From Diplodia intermedia (lineage: Eukaryota > Ascomycota > Dothideomycetes > Botryosphaeriales > Botryosphaeriaceae), in NCBI GenBank assembly GCA_021495925.1, contig JAKEKT010000020.1, forward strand, positions 124,001 to 188,000: 64,000 bases of DNA, given 5' to 3'. The notes under the pieces are model-generated. The model saw only the letters and a list, made by a program, of their open reading frames with translations, was not told the DNA's origin and did not search any database. Within the stretch, counting starts at the first letter, position 1, and each line of letters begins with the position of its first letter. This document shows, one piece after another, positions 22,021 to 35,200 of this stretch. The position numbers and the translations under genes are program-made.

Positions 22021-23762
22021 ATGTCCTCCGCCGAATCGAAGCCCACAGACCCCGAGGCCACCGCCGAGGCCACCAAAGAAGCCGTGGAGGAGACCTCGAA
22101 GCCCGAAGCTGCCGAGCAGCAGGACGAATCCTCCGGCGACGAGGAAGCGCCCGCTGCCAGTGAAGGCGCCGGTCCCGCCGCAGCCAAGAAAAAGAAGAAG
22201 AAGAGCAAGAAGAAGAAGCTCAAGGAAGCTCTGATCGGCACGAGCAATGCTGAGGCAGGCTCCAGCTCTTCGGCGCAGCCGAAGCAGCAGCTGAACAGGG
22301 AACAGCTTGAGGCGTTGCTGGCTGCGAACCCTGCTCTCAAGTCCGAATTCGACAAGATGAACGAGCAGCAGGTGCAGGAGTTGCTCAAGAACCTGAGCGT
22401 CTCGGATCTGTTGACTGGTCTCACCATTGGCAGCAAGAATGCGAAGGACATGGCCAGCTACAAGTTTTGGCAGACGCAACCCGTTCCCTCCTTCGACGAC
22501 CCCAAGCTCAAGGTTGAGGATGGCCCGATCAAGGTCATTGACAAGGAGCAGGTCTCCAAGGATCCGGCGCCGCTGGTTGAGGGGTTTGAGTGGGTCACAA
22601 TGAACTTGGAGGACGAGAAGGAATTGGCGGAGGTCTACGACCTGCTCACCCACCACTACGTCGAGGACGACGAGGCCATGTTCCGCTTCAACTACTCGGC
22701 TTCTTTCCTGAACTGGGCGCTGAAGGCACCCGGGTGGCGTGACATCTGGCATGTTGGCGTCCGCGCCACGCAGTCCCGCAAGCTCGTTGCCTTTATTTCT
22801 GGTATCCCGGTCAAGCTCCGCGTGCGCAAGAACCTGATCAACTCTGTGGAAATCAACTTCCTCTGCGTCCATAAGAAGCTCCGTTCAAAGCGTCTTGCTC
22901 CGACACTCATTAAGGAGATCACCCGCCGCTGCTACCTGAACGACATCTTCCAGGCAATTTACACGGCCGGTGTTATTCTTCCTACTCCGGTTGCCTCCTG
23001 CCGCTACTACCATCGTAGCATTGATTGGGAAAAGCTGTACGATGTCGGGTTCTCGCCGCTGCCGCATGGCTCAACCAGGCAGAGGCAGGTACTGAAGTAC
23101 AAGCTTCCGGACAGGACGTCCACCAACGGCCTCAGACCCATGGAGGAAAAGGATTGCGATCAAGTCAAGGATCTCTTGACAAAGTATCTCGCACGCACGC
23201 ACCTGGCTCAAGAGTTCTCCAAGGAAGAAGTAGAGCACTGGTTTATCAACAGGGAGAATGACGCGGATAAGCAGGTTGTGTGGGCTTACGTGGTCGAAGA
23301 CCCTTCCAGCGGCAAGATCACCGATTTCGTCTCCTTCTACTGCCTTGAATCTACGGTCATCAAGGACCAGGGCAGGGGCAACCGTGTCGTCAGAGCTGCG
23401 TACCTGTACTACTATGCTACCGAGGTGGCTTTCACGGGAGACCAGAAGGAGCTGAAGGCCAGGCTGAACGGGTTGATCAAGGACGTCTTGACCCTTGCGA
23501 AGAAGGTGAGGTCTCCATTCGATTTTGTTCTTCTGTGACGTTTTCTTGTTAACACGCATTGCAGGCCAAGTTTGATGTTCTGAATGCACTGACGCTTCTC
23601 GACAACCCCCTGTTCCTGGAGGAGCAGAAGTTTGGTGCAGGAGACGGCCAGCTGCACTACTACCTTTACAATTACCGCACCGCGCTTATTCCCGGTGGCG
23701 TCAATGACAAGAACCTGCCTTCCGAGAAGCACATGGGTGGAGTTGGTGTTGTCATGCTCTGA
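22021..23762 (+). CDS. NMT1: Glycylpeptide N-tetradecanoyltransferase (N-myristoyltransferase)
   Basis: Two exons, 22021-23505 and 23565-23762, join over a 59-base intron to 560 residues. The enzyme transfers myristate from myristoyl-CoA to N-terminal glycines of proteins and is essential in fungi. The N-terminus is acidic, then has a polylysine block (KKKKKKSKKKKLKEALIG) that in homologues targets ribosomes. The catalytic fold follows: FWQTQPVP, FNYSASFLNWALKAPGW, the CoA-binding segment FLCVHKKLRSKRLAPTLIKE, and RYYHRSIDWEKLYDVGFSPL. The C-terminus ends in GVGVVML, where the chain-end carboxylate acts as catalytic base. The first in-frame ATG is at 22021. Very confident. Confidence 0.97.
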
Positions 23763-24113
23763 GATGCAGATCTGAATGATTTCCGTTGTGCCCAAGAGGG
23801 ACAGAAAGAAGCATGTAACGATCTCAAGAGTCAAGGAACCGGTACATAAAATGGGCGGCACAGGTTTGGAATACGCGCAAGGCAATGTAGTCATTCACCA
23901 GCCAATAACAGCCGCTCAAATACACATGACACGTGATGGCCTCGCTCTGTTCCTGGCTGAGTCAAGTCTTGGCGAGGTTAGGGCAAAAAAAGTTCCCCGG
24001 GCGCTGGTCTGAGCTTGCGTCTCGGTGGTTTGTCGCCATCTCCGCAGCAAGACAACCTTCCACCGCGTCCTTCGTTTCCTTGTGCATTTTGAGTTTCCTC
24101 ATCGCCGGCCAAG
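23763..24113. other. Short intergenic region
   Basis: Separates the myristoyltransferase and mitochondrial EF-G genes. I see no gene. Confidence 0.5.
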
Positions 24114-26703
24114 ATGAGGGCAACGGGGCTCATCAGAGGGCAAGCTGCCGCGCTACGCTCCGTGACCAATGGTGCCAGGTTGAGTTGCCGCCAATCGTCA
24201 CTCATCCAAGGCAGATGCGCATCCACCGCCGCCCTGCGCCCGGCTTCCGCAGGCATTGCCCAAACTCCCCGTGCAAAGCTTTGGTCTGCGAGAAGATGGC
24301 AGTCCGGTACCGCTGCCGCTGTGTCAGTACCCTCTTTCAAGCATTGGGAAGTGGCGCGTCCTCCATAGACTGACACGCCTCGCAGGCTCGACGCCGCCCA
24401 GCAAGATCCGACGCAGCTCACGCAAGAAGCCATCGTCGATAACCTCGATCCCGCCGAGTGGGAGCGGTTGCAGAAAGTTCGGAATATTGGTATCGCTGTA
24501 CGAGATCCCGGCCATTGCGGATACTTGGTGGTTGTGCGCGCGTAGATGACGGACGTGTTGCTGACGGTACTAGGCGCACATTGACAGCGGCAAGACCACG
24601 GCGACCGAGCGTGTCCTCTTCTACACCGGCCGCATCAAGGAGATTCACGAAGTGCGTGGCAAGGATGCTGTCGGTGCGAAGATGGATTCCATGGATCTCG
24701 AGCGTGAGAAGGGTATCACTATCCAGTCCGCCGCCACCTTCTGCGACTGGGTGAAGAAGAACGACAAAGGCGAGGAGGAGAAGTACCACTTCAACCTGAT
24801 CGATACGCCTGGACATATCGACTTCACCATTGAGGTCGAGCGTGCGCTGAGAGTATTGGACGGCGCTGTCATGATCCTGTGCGCCGTCTCCGGCGTGCAG
24901 TCGCAGACTATGACGGTCGACAGGCAGATGAAGCGCTACAACGTCCCCCGCATTTCCTTCATCAACAAGATGGACCGAATGGGCGCCAACCCGTTCAAGG
25001 CTGTTGACCAGATCAACCAGAAGTTGAAGATTGCGGCTGCCGCTATCCAGGTTCCCATTGGTTCAGAGGACAATTTCCAGGGCGTCGTCGACTTGATCCG
25101 CATGAAGGCTATTTACAACGATGGACCTAGGGGTGAGATCATCAGGGAGACGGATGAGATCCCTGCGGACCTGGTGGATGTGTGCAAACAGCGCCGTGGC
25201 ATGCTCATCGAAACCCTTGCGGACGTGGATGAGGAGATTGCCGACATCTTCCTTGAGGGAGAGGAGCCCTCGAAGGATCAGCTGAAGGCTGCTATCCGCC
25301 GTGCTACCATCAGCCTCAAGTTCACTCCGGTCCTTATGGGTTCTGCTCTTGCGGACAAGTCTGTCCAGCCTATGTTGGATGCTGTCGTCGATTACCTGCC
25401 CAATCCCGCTCAGGTCGAGAACATGGCTCTGGATAAGAAGCGTAAAGAGGCTCCTGTCAAGCTCGTGTCGTACAACTCTCTGCCGTTCACCGGTCTTGCG
25501 TTCAAGCTTGAGGAGAGTAACTACGGTCAGTTGACCTACATTCGTGTGTATCAGGGTTCCCTCAAGAAGGGTATGTATGTGTACAACGCTAGGACGGACA
25601 AGAGAGTCAAGATTCCCAGGATTGTACGCATGCACTCGAACGACATGGAGGAAGTCCAGGAAATCGGTGCGGGTGAAATCTGTGCCGTGTTCGGCGTGGA
25701 CTGCGCTTCCGGTGATACTTTCACGGACGGAAAGCTGGAGTACACTATGGTAAGTCATCATCTTCAGCCATTAATACCTTTAGACTGATTGTTCTAGTCC
25801 TCCATGTTCGTTCCCGAAGCCGTCATCTCCCTGTCAATTCAACCCAAGCACAGCAAGGACGGTAACAACTTCTCCAAGGCCATGAACCGCTTCCAGCGTG
25901 AGGATCCTACTTTCCGTGTCCACGTCGATGCGGAATCGCAGCAGACCATTATCTCCGGCATGGGTGAGCTGCACTTGGACATTTATGTTGAGCGCATGCG
26001 CCGTGAATATAAGGTCGAAGTCATCACCGGCCAGCCCCAGGTTGCGTACAGAGAAACGCTCACCGAGAAGATCAAGTTCGACCACACGCTCAAGAAGCAG
26101 ACTGGTGGTGCTGGAGACTTCGCCCGTGTCATTGGTTACATGGAACCCACGGGTTCCTTCGGCGACAACCATTTCGAGCAGCACGTAGTGGGCGGTACCA
26201 TCTCGGAGAAGTACCTGTTCGCTTGCGAGAAGGGTTTCATGGACTCGTGCGCCAAGGGACCGCTCCTCGGCCACAAGATCCTGGGCACCAGCATGCACCT
26301 GATGGACGGCGCGACGCACATGACGGATTCGTCCGAACACGCCTTCCGCACGGCGACGCAGCAGGCTTTCCGCAAGGCGTTCCGCGAGGGCCGGCCGCAG
26401 GTGCTGGAGCCGGTGATGAAGACGACCATCACGGCGCCCAACGAGTTCCAGGGCAACATCGTCGGCCTCCTCAACAAGCGCAACAGCACCATCAACGACA
26501 CGGAGATTGGTCCCGACGACTTCACCATCTACGCCGACTGCTCGCTGCAGAGCATGTTCGGCTTCTCCACCCAGCTGCGCGCCGCCACGCAGGGCAAGGG
26601 CGAGTTCAGCATGGAGTTCAGCCACTACAGCGCCGCGCCGCCGCAGCTGCAGAAGGAGCTCATTGCCAAGTATGAGAAGGCGCAGGCGGATAAGAAGAAA
26701 TAG
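24114..26703 (+). CDS. MEF1: Mitochondrial elongation factor G
   Basis: Four exons (24114-24322, 24386-24497, 24574-25749, 25798-26703) give 800 residues. Residues 1 to about 70 are Arg/Ser/Ala-rich with no acidic residues, a mitochondrial presequence. GTPase motifs follow: G1 AHIDSGKTT (108-116), switch region EREKGITIQSAA, G3 DTPGH (184-188), and G4 NKMD (238-241). Domains II to V of EF-G come next, including RFQREDPTFRVHVDAES and SGMGELHLDIYVERM. The protein is the mitochondrial ribosomal translocase. Intron 1 uses a GTCAGT donor and intron 2 splits just before the P-loop (IGIA/AHIDSGKTT). Length and order match yeast Mef1 and human GFM1. Confidence 0.96.
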
Positions 26704-27251
26704 ATGGGGGACAGAAAGGAACGTCCATAGTGGAAGGTTGAGGGCGCTGAATGAAGATGAGGATGGACAAAGAAAGAGCTTACTGCTGTTGCTGTATGAT
26801 ATCAACGGCGGGATACGATGGGATATGGATGGCTTGGATGAACCGGGCAAAAGAAAAAGCGAAGGGTGGGTTGGGATGATCTGTGCGCGATTCTGCATAT
26901 AGATAGGAGCAGGTTGGGCACTTTTTTTCTCTTTCTTTTCATTTCAAATCTGCCGCGATTCTACAATTCTTGTATTTTACATGGCCTGCGTGTCTAGGGA
27001 TTTGCTTTCGTCCGTCAGAACAAAGTGGGATCCCGGGGGCATACGTTGTCGCATTGCGGAAATAGAGATACCAAACTCCTCTCTTCACAAGAAAGAAAGA
27101 AAAGACTTCTATACAAGACCCCTTTCTCTCTATCTCCCTCTCTCTCTATCTCTCTCTATCCTACTCGCCGTCGTCTTTCTCCACTGTGCTACATTTACGC
27201 CACCACCACCATTGCCCGCCCACCTTTTCCGTCAGGGCCCACGCCACGTTT
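26704..27251. other. Convergent intergenic region
   Basis: Lies between the 3' ends of the EF-G gene (plus) and the hydrolase gene (minus). Contains a pyrimidine-rich CT tract near 27120-27170. No gene. Confidence 0.5.
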
Positions 27252-28794
27252 TCAAGCAGCGGCGGCGGCGGCGTCAAACGCCCTCCGCACGGCCAAGGCC
27301 ACGGGGGCGAAGGTGACGACGCGGTTGTGGCCGCCGAAGGGCAGCAGGTCCATGCGCACGTCGACGGCGCCGTCGGTCGTCGCCGTGCGGCGCACGCGTC
27401 CGGTCCGCCGCTCGCCGTTGCCGCCTTCGCCTTGGGCCTGCACGGCGACGTCCTCCTCGACGACCTTGGCGTCATCGACGACGACGGCGGCGGCGGCGGC
27501 GGCCGAGGCCGTCTCGTACAGCGTCTGGCCGTGCGTCCAGGGGATGTCGAAGTCGTCCTTGGCGTGGATGACGTGCAGGCGGAGGGCTCGTTTGGTGTTT
27601 GACGACGACGAAGCGGCGGAGCCGACGAGGGCGGCGATGCGCGAGGCGGTGGGCCAGGTGTCGACGATGGCGCCGCGCAGGTAGTTGGCGAAGCGCGGGT
27701 AGCCGCGGACGGGGGAGAGGACGGGGACGAGGCCGAAGATGCGGTACGTCTCGAGCAGGGCGGGCAGGGAGGTGAAGGGGGCGATGAGGACGACGGCGGC
27801 GAAGTCGACGGCGGGCCGGTCGGCGTTGCGCTCGCGGTGCAGCGAGAGCGCCGCGTGCGGGGGGCTGGCGGTCGTGGCGTTGGGGAGGAGCGAGAGCGAG
27901 GCGGACGCGTCGGCGAAGTGCAGGCCCACGGCGCTGGCGACGGCCGTGCCGAGCGACTGCCCCACGATGACGATGCGGGACGAGGGCAGGCGCAGCGTGT
28001 CGAGGGCGTAGGTCGCCAGCGCGACGCCGTCGGCGATCAGGCCGGCTTCGGTGGGCGTGCCGGTTGACCGCCCGAAGCCGCGGTAGTCGACGGTGAGGAG
28101 GTGCGTGTTGGGCTGGGAGGTGAGCGCGCGGTAGGTGTCGGTGCGCCAGCCTTGGGCGACGTGGCCGGCGTTGCCATGGACTGTGGGTTTCGTGTTAGTT
28201 CTAGAGGGACTTAGGTGGTGGTGGTTTGCAGGATTTTGGATCAGAACAAAAGAAACGACAGAAAAGGGGAGAGTTTGAACGGGTTGGAAAGCAACATCAC
28301 GCACAGTTGATGACGAGGCGAGCATCAGGGTCGTTGGCTAGGAGCTCAAAGGCTTTGGTTTGCGTGAAGTCGCCGTCAGGAGAGCCGGAGGGCTGGTGTT
28401 GAAGCTCGGATTCGTGCTTCTCGTACACGTTGAGAGGGAGCACGTGCCAGGCGTAGAGGATCTCGTTGTCGAGAGTGGTGACGTTGAAAGCGGTCACTTG
28501 GTTCTCTAGGCCGGTGTCAGCAATGTGAAAGGTGCTACGTATGGAGATTCTAACTTGCGAAACCGTACGCTTGCGGCTTGTCCATGTCGGCCCACCAGGC
28601 GCTGACTATCTTGTTGGCGTAAAGTGCACTAGTACTCGGAGTAAGTATGAGCTGCAAGTCTAGGATCAGGGCAGGCGGACGTACTTGCGCTGAATGGTAA
28701 CATTGGTCAGACAGAGCATTAGGGCGGCATACAGGGCGCCGGCGCCTGCAAGACCAAAGTAGGCCTTTTTGAAGAGGGGGCTGAACGATGGCAT
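27252..28794 (-). CDS. Membrane-anchored alpha/beta hydrolase, ABHD12/Bem46-like
   Basis: Four exons (28685-28794, 28555-28628, 28305-28505, 27252-28180) give 437 residues. An N-terminal hydrophobic helix (AYFGLAGAGALYAALMLCL) anchors it in a membrane. The hydrolase core has the oxyanion segment FHGNAGH (129-135), DYRGFGRSTG, the nucleophile elbow VGQSLG with Ser204, an acid in HAKDDFDIPW, and the catalytic His in GGHNRVV near the C-terminus. This is the layout of ABHD12, ABHD13 and fungal Bem46-like serine hydrolases acting on lysophospholipids or acylglycerols. Two low-complexity insertions (Ala/Val/Asp-rich and Glu/Gly-rich) sit between the acid and the His. Exact substrate not determinable. 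Confidence 0.88.
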
Positions 28795-29454
28795 CTTGCA
28801 CTCCTTTCACGTGTGTTAGAATGGACAGACTGGGATATGAGGCAGAACAGATGGAAGCAGAGACGATTCGTTGATGCCTGGCTCAGGCAAGATAACGTGA
28901 AAACCAGAACAGGAGTGTATGAACGGTGAAGGCAAAGACTCGGAAGTGAGATGATAAATGCAGACGAGATTGTTGCTGATGCCAGCATTTACCTACCTGG
29001 CTTCCACCAACCCTTGTAGATGATGCGGACAGGTGGTCGGTGATGGCCGGAGCTTGTTGGTTGTTCGGCCGTGGGTGGTGGCGGCCTCGTTTAGTCTTGG
29101 CCGGCAACGCGGTGGCGCCGCATGTGATAAGGCAGCATAGCCACACATTTCGTAGATAGTAGATGCATTGCGCGTACTTGTCTTGCCTGTCTCAAACTCT
29201 CTACCTGCTGTGAGAGGTTGGCTTGTGAGTGGCGGACCGGAAATGGGCTTGGCCGGAATCCCGCGGCGCGTCACCCATCAAAGCTCGCGTGAGCCCGTCG
29301 CGACTTTCTCTCCATGACGCGCGCCCACCCGCAACCCTGCATTGCCGACCACTGCGCCATCATACGCTGCCGCAGCTGAAGCACCGACTTCTCCGCATCC
29401 TTCCCCGCTGGCCTCTCTGCTCGTCACGCCCATCTCCGGGTCTTCGTCGCAAAG
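28795..29454. other. Divergent promoter region
   Basis: Shared upstream region of the hydrolase (minus) and Swc3-like (plus) genes, 660 bases. No gene called. Confidence 0.5.
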
Positions 29455-31531
29455 ATGCAACGGCGCAAATCCGCGCGCAACCAGAAGCCCGAGCCGACAC
29501 CTGCGCAAGAATCGCCCGCGCCAGCCAAGGACACTGCGAAGGGCAAGAGGAAGGACACGCCCGTCAAGGAAAAACAGGCAGACACTCCGCCTGCGCCCCC
29601 GCCGCCTCCGCCACTGCCAACCAAGCTTGCAACCGGCCAACCAATCCCCACCGTCAAAGAGCCACAGTCCGCGAGCCTGCCAGAGTCGGACTGGCAGTCA
29701 GTGATTGAAAGGTATGGCCTCTGAAGCTGCCATGGGTGGGATTGAGCTAACGAGCGTTCGTAGTAATGTCTTGAAAGCAGCACTCGAGAGATCGCGACAG
29801 AAATGGATGACGCCTGGCATTTTCGAGCTTTACTACAGCAAGGCGGGGAAGAAGAAACTACCAAATAAGGGCAAGAACAAGGAGGAGGACAAGGACAAGG
29901 AAAAAGACAAGCACAAGACCAAGGAGGGCGGCGGAGATGGCGCCAAGGAGAAGGAACCGTCTGAGACTCTGAAGGCGAAGCAGATGAAGCGCGAGGGCAA
30001 CTGCAAGCTCTACATCGACCCGCACCAATGGGACATCACGCTGTGGACCATGAGGGAAAACACCGTTCCACCTCCACCAAAGCCGAAGCCCGCTCCACCT
30101 CCACCGTCGTACAATCAGCAACAGGGCTACTACTATGGCGCCGGTTACAGTGCGACACCACCCTACCAGCACTATCACCCATATCCTCCACAACACCCGC
30201 AACACCCGCAACACTCGCAGCACCCGCCGCATCCTGCACCCATACGCAAGCCGCCCCCTCCTGCGGCACCGAATCCACCTCCGCCGAGTCGACCTGCCCA
30301 AACACCCGAGTCGAACCCTGCAGCATCCAAGCCAGCACCTGACCCGGTCATCCACATGCTTGCCGAACGTGCAAATACAAATTTCAAGCTGAGGGATATT
30401 ATGAAGATTGTAGCAAGAGGAGATGCTACAAAGGAACAGCTGGAGTATTTCCAGTCGCACATCAACGAGCTCACCGAGAGGCTCGAAGCACAAAAGAAGG
30501 CTCAACAAACGCAAAAGCCAACACCGCGGCCCGCACCTCCACCATCAACTCATACTGGTCCCACCCCTTCACCCGTCCCAGCGAGTCCCAGCCCCGCACC
30601 GGCTCATGACAGTCAAACTTCTCCAACCGTTCAGGCCAGCCCGGTTCCGCGGCCTGTACAAGCTAGTCTGGCGCCGCAGCCACCAGCAGCTTCTTCCCCA
30701 CAGGCAACACCAAGGCCTCCTTCATCTTCCGCTTCCTCAGCACCACCAGCCTCCGCATCGGCCACAGTCGGTGCTCCTCAATCTCTACCACCTCCCAGCC
30801 CTGCAACTCCGACGCCGGGGAAAATGCCCCAACAACCACCGATGACCTACTACACACCGCCGCCCCCATCAGGACCATACGGCCACTACGCGCCTCCTCC
30901 GCCTCATTCTCATCCCCATCCGCCACCTCCCCAACCAGCCCAACCCGTCGTTCAGCCACCACCTCCGCCTCCTCAACCCACCTACCGCGCCCTCTGCATC
31001 GACTTCAACACCAACGGCGACCGCCTCCTCTTCCCTCGCGAAACCATCCTCGAGGCGCTGCCGGGCAACCAGGTGCTCGCGTCCTTCCTCAAAGTGCACA
31101 AAGTCGACCAGGCCACGCTGTCGCAGCTGCCAAAGACGCAGACGTACTACTCGCTGGGCAAGGAATACTACCAACCCATCACCGTGCGCTTCCGCGCCAC
31201 GTCCCCCGCCGACAGCCACAGCACGGGCGTGTTGCAGTGCCTTTTCCGTTGGGTTCGTCCGCAGGAGGAGGTCAGGAAGTTTATGGAGGAGGTTATGGAT
31301 CGCGCGGAGCCGGCGGAGGATGTGGAGTTGGCGGCGAGGCTGCCGAGGGAGGGGTTCGTGCAGGAGGGGACGAGCATGGTGATGGGGGTGGAGGGAAGTA
31401 ATGGTGTTGCGAGGGAGGAGAAGGGTGGTGGTGGGAAGGGGAAGGATGCGGTGGCGGCGGTCAAAGAGAGTGTGGAGAGGGTAGGGACACCGGTTGGGGA
31501 GAGGGATAGGAAGAGGAAAAGGGCGAGGTAG
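29455..31531 (+). CDS. SWC3: SWR1 chromatin-remodelling complex subunit Swc3
   Basis: Two exons, 29455-29711 and 29764-31531, give 674 residues. The junction rebuilds SVIESNVLKAALERSRQKWM, the start of the Swc3 domain (SNVL..ALERSR..W...GIFE.Y), which continues past a Lys/Asp/Glu insert to CKLYIDPHQWDITLWTMRE. This nuclear subunit belongs to the SWR1 complex that deposits H2A.Z. The middle of the protein is a long Pro/Gln/His/Ala-rich disordered region with runs such as HPQHPQHPQHSQHPPHP. The C-terminal half adds a conserved-looking segment YRALCIDFNTNGDRLLFPRE and a Gly/Glu/Lys-rich tail. Assigned from the N-terminal domain; the Pro-rich expansion is unusually long. Confidence 0.8.
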
Positions 31532-32296
31532 GGGGATGTGGATTTTCTCTGTTGTTTGTGTAAGTGGTGGTCGTTAGTTATGATGATATGATACCCTATG
31601 GGAGGATAGTCGGCTTGAACCGTTATGTGGGCAAAATGATTGCTGATGCCTTTGTCGCTCGACATTTTTGTTTCGTTCCAACAAAAACATATGGACAGAC
31701 ACGAATTAATCAAAGGAATCATGACGGGCAAATGTCAGATACAAAAGCAATGCCTTTTTCTCTACAGCCGTATATACACGAATGAGAGAGAACGAAAGAA
31801 GGTTGTGCTGAGAAACAGCTAAAAGCGAATCAGGCAACGTCGATCCATGAAATCAAAAAGAAAACGTAAAGCCCATGCCCGACAACAGATCCTCGATTCC
31901 CACCCAGAAAATTTTCCATTACACCCCTCGCCACCGCTTCGTATTACACCTGTTACACAAATGTTACTTTTTCCTTTGACGTTCTTCCTGCGGTCCTTTT
32001 TCCCCAAACCTCTCCTTACGCATCATGCCCATTCCCATTTTCATGTGTCCCATTTCCCGGCCGTTTAAGAATTCCAAATACCATGAAGAAAGATAAATAA
32101 TAAAGCGTACGAATGTATGGAATGCGAGTGAGTGAGTGTGTGTGCGTTACAGAAATACAAAAAGAGGGAGACAAAGTACGGATTGTACAGTAGTCATCGT
32201 CGTTAGCGGGGACAACCAACCAACAACAAGTCGTCGCGACAACAACAACAACACAGAAACACCTCAACGAACCCCACATCGTCATCATCATCATCA
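31532..32296. other. Convergent intergenic region
   Basis: Between the 3' ends of the Swc3 gene (plus) and the giant repeat gene (minus). AT-richer than its surroundings. No gene called. Confidence 0.5.
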
Positions 32297-32299
32297 TCA
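32282..32299 (-). repeat. Microsatellite of six TGA units overlapping the giant gene's stop codon
   Basis: Plus strand (tca)6, read on the minus strand as six TGA triplets in the frame of the giant gene directly after AGA. The first TGA is its stop codon and the other five are further in-frame stops. Confidence 0.9.
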
Positions 32300-35200
32300 T
32301 CTCCTCAGCCTCGGCGGCGGAGGAATCCCGAGAAGATTATTCAAGATATTCGCCGTCGTAGGAACCGGCCTCGTCGACGACGACGATGCGGTCGTCGGCC
32401 GCGTCGTAGTCAACAGCGTAGAGCTGCTAGACGATGGCGGTACCGTCGCCGTCGCCGTCGCCGTCGTGCTCGTGCTCGTCGGCCGCGTCGTGGTCAACAG
32501 CGTCGACGGCACCGCCGCGGCGGGGACCAGTCCCGGTCCGGACGACGACGACGATGGGATCGCGGGAAGAGGAGAGGAAGGAGAAGAAGATGACGGCCTG
32601 ACGGAGGAGGACACTGCCGGTGGTGACGCCGGCGTCCCCGGCGCCACTGACGGCCCCAGTCCCAAGCCCAGCCCGGCTGTGACGGACGCCGACGCCGATA
32701 GCGCCGCCGATGCGGAGGGGGGAGCGACGCTGGGAGCAGGGTTGAAGAGGCCGGGGAGCAGGGCGCTTAGGGGGTTGGCCGCCGCCGCCGCGGTGCTGGT
32801 GGTGGTGGTGGTGGGGGCAGGGGCTGCTGGTGCGACGCTCAGGGGGTTGACGACGGGGGCGCCCAGGGAGGCGGGCAGCGCGGCCGGGCTCGATGACGAC
32901 GACGACGACGACGCCGCTGGAGCGGCGACGGCGCTGGGAGGAGGAGCACCCAGGAGGCCCGGGCCGGGGAGCAAGGCGCTTAGGGGGTTGTTGTTCGCTG
33001 CCGGGCTGCTGCTGCTGCTCAACGCGGCGGCGGCGGTGGTGGAAGGCAGGCCGACTGGAGGGTGGGCGCTGCTCGGGAGGACGACGGGGCCCGGGCCGCT
33101 TGGGAGAAGGACGGGGGCGTTGGCGGTGCTCGGGAGGACGACGGGGCCGGGACCGCTTGGAAGGACGACGGGGGCGTTGCTGCTCGCTTGAGCGGCGGCG
33201 GGAGGGACGGCGGGAGCGGGAGCGGGAGCGCCGAGTAGAGTCGCGAGAGCGCCGAGAGGGTTGTTGTTGTTGTTGTTGTTGTTGACGGCGGCCAGGCTGG
33301 AGGACGGCAGGAGAACAGGTGCCACCGGTGACCCGGGGACGCTTGGTACGGCGGCCGAAGGAGCACTTCCACCGGCCGGAGGCGCAGAGGCCGCCGGAGC
33401 CGCAACCGCTGGCGCGGACGGGAACAAGCCCCCAAGGCCCAGAGAGAGACCCACGCCGGGGGCGGAGACTTGGGCTCCACCCGGAGCGAGAGTGAGGCCC
33501 AGGGTGGGTGTAGCCGACGGTGCGGGAGCGAGCGAGAGACCGAGGCCCAGATTGAGTCCGCCGGGGTTGTTTGTGGCCCCGGGCTGACCGCTGGGCCCGA
33601 GGGAGAGACCAACTCCGAGGCCGAGATTAAGGAGATTGCCGAGGTTGGACTGCAAAGCGGCGACCGCAGAGGGTGCGGCGGTGGTGGAAACGAGGTTCAG
33701 ACCGGAGCCTGCCACCGGGGTGGAGCTCAGCCGCAGGCTCACCGCGCCGCTCGCTAGTTGCGCAGGACCGAGGACTGAGTTGAGCAAGTTGACGACCGGA
33801 TTCGAAGCAACGGCGGCTGCAGAGGGAAGTACCACAGACACGCCTTGCGAAGCCGCGGCCACCAGGTTCGAGGCCGCCGAGTTCACGGGGGCGATCAAGT
33901 ATGGTGCCTCGGTTGGCAGGTCACTGAAGAGTTGGGCGAGTTCAGTTGGGGAGAGTTGTGCAAGGTAAGCCTCTATGTCGGGCATGGCAGTGGTAATGCC
34001 GGGCGGGTCACCGGGGAATACAGTTGGCAGTAAGCCCAAAGTGAATGGGAGTTCAGGTTCGGGGGTGGTGTCGGGAGGGTTGGGAAGGTCGGTGGGCAGA
34101 GGGGCTCCCAAGTTAGGGACACTTGCGCCAAGTGGGCTACTGAAAGCATTTGAAGAGAGCGGCGAGCTCGAAATGTGGGCGGGTGTAGCAGCCGAAGGAG
34201 CCATGGGCGCCAGAGCCGTGTTCGGAGCGGGGATCAGGCCTGGGAGACCGACGGGCAACCCCAGAGAGACACTAAGACTTGGAATTGCAGCGCTGGACAG
34301 GTGAGTAGACGGAAGACCGCCGCTGGGAACAGCAGCGCTCGGTGGACCGACTGACGGTGCAATCGAGGCACCGGCGCTCACTGACGCACCGAGACTGAAA
34401 GCAGGAGCGCTGGGCGGGGCGACCGATGGGATACCGGCACTTGGGACACCAACGCTCGGTGGAGCAGCTGACGGGAGGCCAGCACTTGAGACATGAACGC
34501 TCGATGACGGTGCAGCGACGGGCACGCCAGCGGTAGGCTGAGCGACAGGAAGACCCGAGTTCGGCGAGCCTGCGCCCGGCAATCCAATCCCTGGCAGACC
34601 AAGGAGGCCGCCACCGCTAGGGACAGCAATGCTTGGAAGAGCCGACAGACCAAGGTTGACGCTGGGGAGACCAAGGTTGGAAAGTCCGCTTGGAAGACCA
34701 AGGCTGGGGAGGCCGGCGCTGGGGAGGACGGCACTTGGGAGGCCGGCACTTGGAAGGACGGCACTTGGAAGGACGGCACTTGGAAGGACGGCACTCGGGA
34801 GGGCGGCACTTGGGAGGGCGGCACTTGGGAGGGCGGCACTTGGGAGGGCGGCACTTGGGAGGGCGGCGCTTGAAGGTGCGGCGCCAGGCAAACCAGCATT
34901 TGGCACGCTGGCCCCCGGCAGACCAGCGGAAGGAAGAACAGCGCTTGGAGGCGCAACGCTGGGAAGACCAGCGCTGGGGAGGCCGACGGAGTGACTAACA
35001 CTGGGAGTGCCGGCGCTCGGGAGGGCAGCGCTTGAAGGTGCTCCGCTGGGCACACCTGCGCCCGGCAAACTGATCTGTGGCAGACCTCCGCTCGGAAGCC
35101 CGATGTTGCTGACGCTGATGGGAGCGAGAGCTGTGTTTCCCAAGCCGCTGCTAGGCACGCCCGCGCTGGGCAAAACGCTGCTAGGCGCAGCACTGCTGGG

